A stretch of DNA of 64,000 nt from Streptomyces collinus (lineage in GTDB: Bacteria; Actinomycetota; Actinomycetes; Streptomycetales; Streptomycetaceae), in contig NZ_CP133771.1 in the NCBI RefSeq assembly GCF_031348265.1, positions 2,790,001 to 2,854,000 on the forward strand, written 5' to 3'. Positions 57,437-64,000 of the stretch are shown piece by piece (position 1 is the first letter of the stretch; each line of letters begins with the position of its first letter). The notes under the pieces are model-generated. The model did not search any database. It saw only the letters and a program-made list of their open reading frames with translations, and was not told the origin of the DNA. A program made the position numbers and the translations under genes.

Positions 57437-59554
57437 TTACTTGAAGGCGGAAGCGGAACCGTCGCTGTCGCGGTTGACGAGGGCGCGGGAGACACGGTCA
57501 CGGGAGACGACCATGACGCCGTCGGACTTGTACGGCTCCGCGCCGGCGTCGTCCAGGACGCGCTTGAGGTCGATGAACGACCAGCCGCCGTAAGCGTCCT
57601 GGTTCAGGTTCGCCAGACGGGTGAGCACATCCTTCGTCCGCACCCGCGAGGACTCCCCGAGCACGCTCGCGATGTCGGCCAGCGGGTCACGCTCCTCGCC
57701 CTGCTCGATGGCGTGCAGGGTGGTGACGCCGTCGCGCAGCGCCTTGGCCCGGTCGGTGATGGCTTCGGCGCCGTCATCGTCGATGTAGTGCGTGCGCACC
57801 GTGATGGACGACTGCCCGGCCGGGATGGCGATGCCGTCGGACGCGACGACCAGAGTTCCCCGATCCAGGCCCGGACGCAGCAGGTTCGGAGCGGCGCCCC
57901 CGTCGACGGCCTTGTCTCCCAGCGCCATGCGGGCTTGGGATTCAGTGCCCAGGGCGAGGGAGGCGCGGGTGTGGGCGCCCTCGCGGACCAGCTTGGGCAG
58001 GTTCTCGTTCGTCGGGTCCTGAGTGCCCTGCCACATCAGCACGTTGACCGCACGGCCCTGGTTGTGGATCTTCCGGACGGCCATGAAGTACCGGGAGTTG
58101 GCCTTGGCGCCGCCGTAGGGGCGCTTGTCCTCGTCCTTGGCCGGGCACATGAATGCCACCTGCGCCTCGTCGACCAGCACGATCAGCGGCGGGAACGTGG
58201 TGCCGGGCGGGGCCTGGATGCGGCGGTTCATCTCGTCCACGGCGCCCTCGACCATCTCCGTGACCTGGATGACGTGCTCATCGGTCGGTCCCTGGATGAG
58301 GGTGGTGGCTAGCCCGTCGAACATGGCCCAGTCGCCCACGCCTTTGAGGTCGCCCATGAGGAACTGCACCGACTTGTCCAGCGACAGCCACAGCGCGAGC
58401 GACCTGAGCGCGACGGTCTTGCCCTGGTTGGACAGGCCCGTGATGAGCAGGTGGCGCTGGTACAGGCTCAGCGCTGCGGCATCTCCTCGCAGGTCCTGGC
58501 CCCAGGGGGCGCGGCCCTTGGCGTAGTCGGCGGTCATGGTCTCGTCGGTGACCAGCGGGGACGGGCCGATCGGCTCGTCCAGCGCCCCGGAGTCGGCGAT
58601 CCACAGCCGGACCGTGCGGGCGGCCTGGGGGATGGTGATGAACACTTCGTGCTCGTGGCGGGTGAGGTTCTCGGCGAGCTTGCGCCGCCGTTGCTGCACC
58701 TCCACCGTCGACACACCCGACGGGAGCGTGACGTCAACCTCGACGCCGCATCCGGCGATCCGGATCGGGCCGAGCATGCTCGCGCCGGCGTCGCCCATCT
58801 CCTTGATGGCTCGCGCCAGGGCGGGCACGCCGAGGTCGCGCAGGGCCTTGACGACGATGGACGGCGTGATCGGCTCACCCTCCCCGTTACGGACGTTGTC
58901 GGGCAGCGCCCAGTTGGGTGCGGCTTGCTGCTTGCGGCCGACCGACCACAGGGCGAGCAGGGCGAACAGCGGTCCGAGGGTGACGGCGTAGGGCCAGACG
59001 ACCTGGACGATGGTGATGAGCAGGCCGATGAACTCGATCACCGCAGTCAGCGGGGTGATGACGTCGGCGACGTCCTTGGTGTTGAGAGCCATCACGATGC
59101 CGAGGGCGACCAGGGTGCCGATGCTCATCCCGGTGCCGATGGCCGCGCCCTTGGCCACGTCGACGGGCGAGGTGAGCAGGTCCATGCGGCGCCGGTGCCG
59201 GGCGTCCCGGAAGCGCTGCAGGCGCTCCTCCCACTCCTCGGCGAGCTCGTGGTTCCCCGCGGCCTCAGCAGCGCGGATCATGCGTTCGTAGCGGGAGCCG
59301 GTGCGCCCGTCCCAGGTGCGGCGGGCCACGATCCGGCCCCCGTTGAACGTGTACATCCCGTGGCGGGCCACCGCGCGGACGGCGGTCGTGGTCTTTTCGT
59401 CAGTGGCGAACCGCTTCACGGCCCGCCCGGAGCGCACCCAAAGCGGCACCGGGGCCGAGGCAGGAGCGTCCGACACGACGGTGAGCGTGGTCACGGAGGC
59501 GTCCTGAGCGGTGGGTTCGGTGTCCTTGTGGAGGCGTACGACGTTGTCGGACAT
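57437..59554 (-). CDS. traB: TraB/FtsK-like DNA translocase for conjugation
   Basis: The 705-residue protein has about two to three membrane helices (residues 130-215), then an FtsK/SpoIIIE motor with Walker A ITGLSNQGKT and Walker B PLIVLVDEAQV, and a C-terminal winged-helix-like domain (SRVRTKDVLTRLANLNQDAY). In Streptomyces one such hexameric pump moves double-stranded plasmid DNA between cells. The C-terminal domain would read clt repeats, which lie directly downstream. ATG at 59554. Confidence 0.9.
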   Translation of the reverse strand: MSDNVVRLHKDTEPTAQDASVTTLTVVSDAPASAPVPLWVRSGRAVKRFATDEKTTTAVRAVARHGMYTFNGGRIVARRTWDGRTGSRYERMIRAAEAAGNHELAEEWEERLQRFRDARHRRRMDLLTSPVDVAKGAAIGTGMSIGTLVALGIVMALNTKDVADVITPLTAVIEFIGLLITIVQVVWPYAVTLGPLFALLALWSVGRKQQAAPNWALPDNVRNGEGEPITPSIVVKALRDLGVPALARAIKEMGDAGASMLGPIRIAGCGVEVDVTLPSGVSTVEVQQRRRKLAENLTRHEHEVFITIPQAARTVRLWIADSGALDEPIGPSPLVTDETMTADYAKGRAPWGQDLRGDAAALSLYQRHLLITGLSNQGKTVALRSLALWLSLDKSVQFLMGDLKGVGDWAMFDGLATTLIQGPTDEHVIQVTEMVEGAVDEMNRRIQAPPGTTFPPLIVLVDEAQVAFMCPAKDEDKRPYGGAKANSRYFMAVRKIHNQGRAVNVLMWQGTQDPTNENLPKLVREGAHTRASLALGTESQARMALGDKAVDGGAAPNLLRPGLDRGTLVVASDGIAIPAGQSSITVRTHYIDDDGAEAITDRAKALRDGVTTLHAIEQGEERDPLADIASVLGESSRVRTKDVLTRLANLNQDAYGGWSFIDLKRVLDDAGAEPYKSDGVMVVSRDRVSRALVNRDSDGSASAFK

Positions 59555-59667
59555 GCTGAGGGTTCTCCTGACTGCCCCGATGCGGGGCGGGAGTCGAGGG
59601 AGGCGCCGGGGTGGCCGGTCCGTGGCAGGAAAGAGGCCACCCCGCCCACTGGTGGGGGCGTGCGGTG

Positions 59668-60225
59668 TCAGGCGGCGCGGGCGCCGGAGACGAGCTTTTC
59701 GGCGAGGTACTCGCGGCTGTGCGCCTCGTTCTCGTCCAGCTCGACCAGCTGCTCGTGTTCGCGGGCCTGGCGGCGGGACTGGCGCTCGATGCCGAGTTCG
59801 GCGCGGGTGTTGCGCACGATCCGTTCCAAGACGCCCTTGCGGCTGAACTGCATGGCGTGGACCAGCTCGTGCACGAGCGTCACGGCGAAGTCGGCCGGGG
59901 TGGGGTGCTTGTCGGCGTTGATCAGGATCAGCGTCGAGCCGTCCGGGCGCGGGATCGCTGTTGCCTGGATCTCGCGGGCGGTGTGCTTGGCCTGGCGGGT
60001 GGCGCGGTTGAGGGCGCGGCGGTCGGCGGCGCCGGCCAGGGCGATGTCAGCGGCGACCATCAGTTCGGCCATGCCGCGCTCGTTGGTCAGGATGACTTCC
60101 ACGTCCGGCATGCGGCCGGACACGGAGCGGCTGACGAGCTTGACGGCCTGGTCGGTCAGCCGCTTGGAGGTGCGCAGGGTGGAGCCGTAGCCGGGCAGCT
60201 TGTGTGTGCTCACGGATGTCTTCAC
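59668..60225 (-). CDS. predicted zinc metallopeptidase in the transfer operon
   Basis: From GTG 60225 (GGAGAC upstream) the protein has 185 residues. The second half has HELVH in VTLVHELVHAMQFSRKG and acidic residues in ELDENEAHSREYLAEKLV, the pattern of gluzincin-like peptidases. There is no signal peptide, so it acts in the cytoplasm. Such genes are common in AICEs beside traB with unknown role; cutting a repressor, as ImmA does, is one possibility. Confidence 0.75.
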   Translation of the reverse strand: MKTSVSTHKLPGYGSTLRTSKRLTDQAVKLVSRSVSGRMPDVEVILTNERGMAELMVAADIALAGAADRRALNRATRQAKHTAREIQATAIPRPDGSTLILINADKHPTPADFAVTLVHELVHAMQFSRKGVLERIVRNTRAELGIERQSRRQAREHEQLVELDENEAHSREYLAEKLVSGARAA

Positions 60226-60256
60226 GAACTGTCTCCGTCTCAGGAATTCGCGCAGG

Positions 60257-60592
60257 TCAGGCGGCGCACTCGTTGGGGTAGGCGCAGGTGACGCACATGC
60301 CGAGTGAGGTGGGGATGACGTAGCCCGCATCCCGCCCGCAGGTGGGGCAGGTACGGCGGGCGGCGTTGGCCTTGGCCAGGGCCGCCCACTTCGCCGGCGT
60401 CATCGGACGTACCGGCTTGGCCTTTTCCACGCGGTAGAGGTAGGCGACCAGCGGCCCCCGGCGGCGGCGCGGCCGCTCGAGTTGAGCGGCCACGTCCTGG
60501 CCGCCCGGGCGCAGACCGCGAGCCCGGAGCTGGCGACGGGTGGCGTAGCCGTCCGGGGCCAAGCGCCACCGGAACACCGGCAGCGCCCCCAT
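60257..60592 (-). CDS. RRQRL-motif-type zinc-binding protein
   Basis: The ATG at 60592 overlaps the preceding gene's stop (ATGA), giving 111 residues. YATRRQLRARGLRPGGQDV carries the Arg-Arg-Gln-Leu signature of a small AICE family, and CPTCGRD...CVTCAYP is a four-cysteine zinc ribbon. Probably nucleic-acid binding; the function is unknown. It belongs to the transfer operon. Confidence 0.8.
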   Translation of the reverse strand: MGALPVFRWRLAPDGYATRRQLRARGLRPGGQDVAAQLERPRRRRGPLVAYLYRVEKAKPVRPMTPAKWAALAKANAARRTCPTCGRDAGYVIPTSLGMCVTCAYPNECAA

Positions 60593-61476
60593 CACGCCAC
60601 GCGCTTCCACGCGGCCCGCAACCGGACCTCAGAGGCCGAGTGGCCGGCCGTGCGGAAGCGGGCGGCCATCTCCCGATAGGACAGGGCCGGGACCTCACTA
60701 CGCCGGATCTCGTCCACCAGAACGTCAAGCGCCTCGTCGCTCAGCGCGGGCCCCGACTCCAGCGCCGGAACCTGCTCCATGGGCCCCCAGACGGGCAGTT
60801 CCCAGCAGGGTGTGACGTCGGGCGTGACGCGGCCCGTCACGCTGGTCAGGGCCCTGGACGTGTCCTCACCCTGGCGGGCCTTCTCCAGCGTCGACCACGC
60901 CTCGGCGAGGGTGGCGGCGGTCTCGGCCTGGACGCGTGCGACGCGGGCTCCGGCCTGCGTCACGGCCGCCAGGCGGGTCTCCTCCGTGGCCGCCTCGGAG
61001 CGCAGCCGGGCACGGGCCACGGCCGCCTCGTCGCGCGCCTCCTGCTGGATACCCTGGATCGCATCCAGTGCATCCGGGGTGAGCGCGGTGCGCTCCCACA
61101 GCCCGTGCACCAGCCACAGCGCCTTAGCTGCCAGCGGCAGCCAGGACACCGCGAGCCAGGCCCCGACAGACGCCTGCTCCGCCATGAGGGCGTGGGTGAC
61201 CAGGACGCCGGTTGCGGCGGCGCCGAACATCCAACCGACCACCGTTACCGGGGTGCTGTGGTCGCCCTGCGCAGCTAGGCGCCGTTCATAGGCGAGGGTG
61301 GCCAGCCACCCACCGTCCAGGCCGAGACCGACGACCAGGGCGACACCCTGCGGCATGGCCTCACCAAGCCACATCACGACCACGGCGAGGGTGAGCACCA
61401 TGGACACCGCCGTCATCGCAACCGCGGGCAGCACCGTCTTGGCCCGCGTGATGCGCAGCAGGTTTGCGGCCTTCAC
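60592..61476 (-). CDS. SpdB-like membrane protein of the AICE
   Basis: From GTG 61476, which overlaps the PycTM gene's stop (GTGA), the protein has 294 residues. Four membrane helices (AVAMTAVSMVLTLAVVVMWL, QGVALVVGLGLDGGWLATLA, VVGWMFGAAATGVLVTHAL, WLAVSWLPLAAKALWLV) are followed by an alanine-rich coiled coil (EARDEAAVARARLRSEAATEE) and a C-terminal helix-turn-helix-like end (SYREMAARFRTAGHSASEVR). SpdB2-type proteins resemble this and aid mycelial spread with TraB. Confidence 0.8.
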   Translation of the reverse strand: MKAANLLRITRAKTVLPAVAMTAVSMVLTLAVVVMWLGEAMPQGVALVVGLGLDGGWLATLAYERRLAAQGDHSTPVTVVGWMFGAAATGVLVTHALMAEQASVGAWLAVSWLPLAAKALWLVHGLWERTALTPDALDAIQGIQQEARDEAAVARARLRSEAATEETRLAAVTQAGARVARVQAETAATLAEAWSTLEKARQGEDTSRALTSVTGRVTPDVTPCWELPVWGPMEQVPALESGPALSDEALDVLVDEIRRSEVPALSYREMAARFRTAGHSASEVRLRAAWKRVA

Positions 61477-61916
61477 AGCGCACCCCCGGCCGTGAGCAGG
61501 GCGGCCAGGATGAGCATGGCCCCACCGGCGCAGGTCAGGTCGACCGCGCGGCGCAGGCACGTGAACTTGGCGACCGCCAGCCGGGAGAGTCCGGCGATGT
61601 CGGCGGCCAGGTCGGTGGCGACGGCGGCGGTGATCTCCTCGGCGGTGAGCGTGGCCCACAGCGGGAACCCGTGCCGGCCACGCAGGTTCGGCCGGGCCGA
61701 GCGCAGCAGCAGACCGGCCGCCGCGACCAGCAGCACCATCCCGACCCCGCCCGCCACATAAGCGGGGACAGTGAGGGGCAGGTCGCGGGCGACCGTCCAT
61801 GCGCCGGCCAGGACCGCGCCAACGAACGCCAGCAGCAGACCGGTCTTGGTGTCAGTCCGCGAGATCTCCGCCTTCACCTCAGCGTGCGCGGCGGTCAGAC
61901 TCCGGGTGGTGCTCAT
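61473..61916 (-). CDS. PycTM (Pycsar effector-like, DUF5706) membrane protein
   Basis: The 147-residue protein starts MSTTRSLTAAHAEVKAEISR and has the PycTM pattern: an A-H-x-E-V...E-I-x-R-x-D-x-K-T-G helix, two membrane helices (LLLAFVGAVLAGAW and AGGVGMVLLVAAAGLLL), a loop with PLWATLTAEEIT, and a last helix AGGAMLILAALLTAGG. In Pycsar defence this domain is activated by cyclic UMP/CMP and breaks the membrane. No pyrimidine cyclase gene lies beside it. It sits inside the transfer operon, overlapping both neighbours, so exclusion or pore-related functions are possible. Confidence 0.78.
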   Translation of the reverse strand: MSTTRSLTAAHAEVKAEISRTDTKTGLLLAFVGAVLAGAWTVARDLPLTVPAYVAGGVGMVLLVAAAGLLLRSARPNLRGRHGFPLWATLTAEEITAAVATDLAADIAGLSRLAVAKFTCLRRAVDLTCAGGAMLILAALLTAGGAL

Positions 61917-62182
61917 GCGGCACCCCCGGGCAGGGTCGCGGCCGTGGTGCGGTTGGCCAGGGCGATGCGCGCGGCCAGCGCCCGACGGCGGGCCCTGCGC
62001 AGGCGCCGGTTGTCCAGCTCGGTCGGGACGCGGTCCAGGGTGATGATCTGCGCGTCCAGCAACTCGACGTCCGCCAGGATGACGGGCATCTCCTGCTCGA
62101 TCGCGTCCAGCTCCGCATCCGTCGGCTCGACGAAGTCGGCGAACGCGGTAACAGCGTCCTGAACAGTAACGATGTGGCTCAT
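61913..62182 (-). CDS. small AICE protein (DUF6284-like)
   Basis: The 89-residue protein (MSHIVTVQDAVTAFADFVEP, then a helix EIEQEMPVI-like segment and an arginine-rich region RRLRRARRRALAAR) has no membrane segment. I recall it as a family typical of Streptomyces integrative elements with unknown function. Its stop overlaps the PycTM start (ATGA). Confidence 0.75.
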   Translation of the reverse strand: MSHIVTVQDAVTAFADFVEPTDAELDAIEQEMPVILADVELLDAQIITLDRVPTELDNRRLRRARRRALAARIALANRTTAATLPGGAA

Positions 62183-62218
62183 TGGGTCGTGTGTCCTCTC
62201 AACAGATACGGCCCGACA

Positions 62219-62248
62219 GCGCCCCCGGAGGTGCAACTCCGGGGGCGC
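62219..62248. terminator. 12-bp hairpin upstream of the transfer operon
   Basis: GCGCCCCCGGAG pairs with CTCCGGGGGCGC around GTGCAA. It lies between the small gene at 62277 and the DUF6284-like gene, so it may stop or attenuate transcription into the transfer operon. Confidence 0.6.
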
Positions 62249-62276
62249 GCCGTTTACGGATGAAGCAGGTCTGAGG

Positions 62277-62456
62277 TCAGCCCCCCTGCGCCCAGCGGAA
62301 CAGGCCGACGACCGAGTCGGTGACGTCGGTGACACGGCCCGACTCCAGCTCGTCGGCCCGGGCCTCCATCTGCTTCGCGGCGGTGCCCTTGCCCCGGCTA
62401 CGCAGCACCTTCGCCGCGTCACGGTTCTTCGAGGCCTGTGCCTTCAGACGGTCCAT
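62277..62456 (-). CDS. small basic hypothetical protein of the AICE
   Basis: From ATG 62456 (AGAGGA about 7 bases upstream) it has 59 residues: MDRLKAQASKNRDAAKVLRS, then a helix with EARADELESG and the end VVGLFRWAQGG. Two amphipathic helices are likely. No known domain. It is the first gene of the leftward transfer set. Confidence 0.65.
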   Translation of the reverse strand: MDRLKAQASKNRDAAKVLRSRGKGTAAKQMEARADELESGRVTDVTDSVVGLFRWAQGG

Positions 62457-62907
62457 GAACAGTCCTCTCGATGGATGACGGGTGAAGCCCACGCGGCTCC
62501 CCTCAGCGCTGCTCGTACGAGACGAGCAGCGGAGGCAACCGGCCGCAGCGAGGCTGCGGAGGCTGGTTCGTGCTGTGCGTACGGGCGTAACCCGCACGCG
62601 TCCGTCCTCTTGTTGGCGGGGGAGGGACGGCCTCCCAGGCACGCTGTTGAGTTCTCAAGGCACCTGCGCTTCCTTCGAGTCCCTTTCGAGGACCCTCCGG
62701 GCGTCGCACTTGCAGTACCTGTTTTACAGGTACTGCATGGGGCCCCGTCAAGTACCTCGTCGGAGCCTCTTGGATGGGCGCCGGGAACTTCCTGGCGCAC
62801 TTTCAGAATCGCCGCAGGTCAGGGGAGTTGGTTACCCCGTACATGGACAGCTCGGGGAGTTCTCACTACGGTCAAGAGGTCCCTAGATGTCCCACCGGGG
62901 GGTGCAG
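62457..62907. other. divergent control region of the AICE
   Basis: About 450 bases between the leftward transfer genes and the rightward XRE/NUDIX genes. It contains the long dyad at 62711-62737 and a further GTACCT half-site near 62752. Promoters for both directions must lie here. No gene seen. Confidence 0.5.
62711..62737. promoter_or_regulatory. 11-bp perfect dyad, candidate AICE repressor operator
   Basis: TGCAGTACCTG (62711-62721) and CAGGTACTGCA (62727-62737) are perfect inverted copies around TTTTA. The dyad overlaps TTGCAG at 62710 and TACTGC near 62731, which could be -35 and -10 of a rightward promoter. KorSA-type repressors in pSAM2-like elements bind palindromes of this sort. Confidence 0.6.
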
Positions 62908-63666
62908 ATGCCCAACGAGCGTTTACGGTCGGCCCTGTTGGCGCGAGGCATGTCCGTCCAAGATCTGGCCGATGAGATCAAGGTCAACCCGAAGACGGTC
63001 GAACGTTGGATCACACAGGGCAAGGTGCCTTACCGTCGGCACCAGTACGCGACGGCCACCGTGCTCCAGGTCGACGTCACGACGCTGTGGGACGACGGCC
63101 GCACCTTGGAGAGCGCAACAGACCTCTCCAAGGCGGAGATCGTGACCGTGTACCCGCACCGCCACTCGGTGCCGCCGAACCTCTGGCGTGAGATGTACGC
63201 GAGAGCGGAGACCAACCTTGACGTTCTCGTCTACTCCGGGCTCTTCCTGTCGGAGGACCCCCTGTTCCTCGACCTTCTGAAGAAGAAGGTTGAAGGGAGC
63301 ACTCAGGTGCGCATCCTGCTGGGAGACCCGGGCTGCGAGGCCGTGCGGCAGCGCGGCATAGACGAGGGACACCGGATCATGGACGGCAAGATCCGGAACG
63401 CGTTGGTGAACTACCGGCCGCTCTTCACGAGCCACCATGAGATCAGCTTCCGGTTGCACGCCACGACGCTCTACAACTCCATCTACCGGTCCGATGACGA
63501 GATGCTCGTCAATCCCCACGTCTACGGCATCGGCGCCTACATGGCCCCCGTCTTTCATCTGCGCCGCATGCCAGGCGGCGGCCTGTTCGACACGTACGCG
63601 AATAGCATCGAACAGACCTGGGGAGGCGCTCGCCAGGTGACGGACCGCGATATCACGGGAGCCTGA
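62908..63666 (+). CDS. XRE-family regulator of the AICE
   Basis: The ATG at 62908 (GGGGGG six bases upstream) starts MPNERLRSALLARGMSVQDL, the usual start of this AICE family; ATG 62887 is also possible. Residues 1-65 are a Cro/CI-type helix-turn-helix (KTVERWITQGKVPYRRHQYA). The C-terminal part (LDVLVYSGLFLSEDPLFLDL, QVRILLGDPGCEAV) looks like a Rossmann/PLD-like ligand or effector domain. It is followed two bases later by the Pif-like NUDIX gene, as in other AICEs. Confidence 0.85.
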   Translation: MPNERLRSALLARGMSVQDLADEIKVNPKTVERWITQGKVPYRRHQYATATVLQVDVTTLWDDGRTLESATDLSKAEIVTVYPHRHSVPPNLWREMYARAETNLDVLVYSGLFLSEDPLFLDLLKKKVEGSTQVRILLGDPGCEAVRQRGIDEGHRIMDGKIRNALVNYRPLFTSHHEISFRLHATTLYNSIYRSDDEMLVNPHVYGIGAYMAPVFHLRRMPGGGLFDTYANSIEQTWGGARQVTDRDITGA

Positions 63667-63668
63667 CC

Positions 63669-64000
63669 ATGGGACGCATTGACTACCTGCACGACCCCGC
63701 TGCGCCGCCGGCCAACTCGGTTGTGCCGTCCGTCGTTGCGTTGGTGCAGAACGATGCAGGGCAGGTGCTCATGATCAAGCGTTCGGACAACGGGCGCTGG
63801 GCGCTGCCGGGAGGTGGGCACGATGTGGGGGAGTCCATCAGCGACACTGTGGTGCGCGAGGTCTGGGAAGAGACCGGTGTCAAGGCCGAAGTCGTCGACA
63901 TGTCCGGGATCTACACCGACCCCGGTCACGTAATGCAGTACGACGATGGCGAGGTCCGCCAGCAGTTCAGCATCTGCTTTCGGGCACGGCCGGTGGGCGG
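63669..64000 (+). CDS. Pif-like NUDIX protein, N-terminal part
   Basis: The first 110 residues are in the window. GGGHDVGESISDTVVREVWE then ETGV is a complete Nudix box. In pSAM2 the Pif protein, which has a Nudix motif, gives immunity against transfer between donors. Gene order (XRE regulator then NUDIX) supports the same role. The gene runs off the right edge. Confidence 0.82.
   Translation, partial: MGRIDYLHDPAAPPANSVVPSVVALVQNDAGQVLMIKRSDNGRWALPGGGHDVGESISDTVVREVWEETGVKAEVVDMSGIYTDPGHVMQYDDGEVRQQFSICFRARPVG

Larger units (their letters stand above)
51914..64000. mobile_element. actinomycete integrative and conjugative element (AICE), right end beyond window
   Basis: Genes in order from the left: integrase, excisionase, iteron-rich region, helicase and Prim-Pol replication proteins, small proteins, TraB/FtsK translocase, metallopeptidase, RRQRL-like zinc protein, Spd-like membrane protein, PycTM protein, DUF6284-like protein, small protein, then on the other strand an XRE regulator and a Pif-like NUDIX gene. 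This is the pSAM2-like plan: site-specific integration, replication and double-stranded DNA transfer by one FtsK-like pump. No tRNA lies at the left junction, so the attachment site is either elsewhere or within the 51914-51935 region. The left limit is approximate. Confidence 0.88.

Overview
The window is a GC-rich actinobacterial chromosome segment, almost certainly Streptomyces. The signs are strong G/C bias at third codon positions, many GTG starts, overlapping ATGA/GTGA start-stop junctions, a mycothiol-type enzyme, two tandem tRNA-Asn genes, and a gene order (FGGY kinase, ABC exporter pair, HrdA-type sigma factor, nucleotidyltransferase, dnaG, oxidoreductase, dgt, CbiX-like protein, nasA, nir genes) that I recall from the hrdA-dnaG-nasA-nirB region of Streptomyces coelicolor.

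Layout. 1-5050 (minus strand) is a six-gene operon: an SsuABC/TauABC-type importer, a RutA-like flavin oxygenase, a RutB-like cysteine hydrolase and a second flavin monooxygenase cut by the window edge. It looks like scavenging of nitrogen from a heterocycle, and GlnR-like boxes lie upstream. 5050-6565 is a small acquired patch (possible nuclease-fold protein, VapBC toxin-antitoxin) abutting the 3' end of a CAT-anticodon tRNA; two tRNA-Asn genes follow. 7142-21600 is mostly core: YtxH-like protein, FGGY kinase, heterodimeric ABC exporter, HrdA sigma factor, an unknown protein paired with an AbiEii-like nucleotidyltransferase, DnaG, a ferredoxin-reductase-like flavoprotein, dGTPase and a CbiX/SirB-type chelatase. 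21800-33800 is mixed: SanA-like protein with an amylase-inhibitor-like fragment behind it, an enoyl-CoA hydratase/membrane flavo-oxidoreductase/adenylation operon, assimilatory nitrate reductase NasA, a thermolysin-like protease, an FMN reductase behind a SoxR-like box, and a class F sortase with a secreted partner. 33300-42400 holds HxlR/imine-reductase and TetR/SDR regulator-enzyme sets, a TSUP transporter, and the nitrite reductase operon (FAD oxidoreductase, nirB, nirD). 42394-51821 holds an unusual HTH/membrane/peptidoglycan-binding protein, a secreted I36-type inhibitor, a beta-carbonic anhydrase-SulP pair, a two-component system, a Tat-exported PhoX-like protein and a NUDIX hydrolase.

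From about 51914 to the right edge lies an actinomycete integrative and conjugative element (AICE): tyrosine integrase, excisionase, an iteron-like region, Prim-Pol and helicase replication genes, a TraB/FtsK translocase, Spd-like membrane proteins, a PycTM (Pycsar effector-like) protein, an XRE regulator and the start of a Pif-like NUDIX gene. Its right end is outside the window.

How it fits together. Nitrate (NasA) and nitrite (NirB/NirD) reduction, the siroheme-type chelatase and the heterocycle importer/oxygenase operon form a nitrogen-acquisition theme; nasA and the nir operon carry near-identical, apparently leaderless promoters with GTAAC/GAAAC half-sites 22 bp apart. Candidates for undescribed biology are the 14466-16078 pair, the transmembrane HTH/peptidoglycan protein at 42394, the adenylation/membrane-oxidoreductase operon at 22874-26446, and the orphan PycTM protein within the AICE. 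All names rest on reading motifs by eye; no database search was possible.
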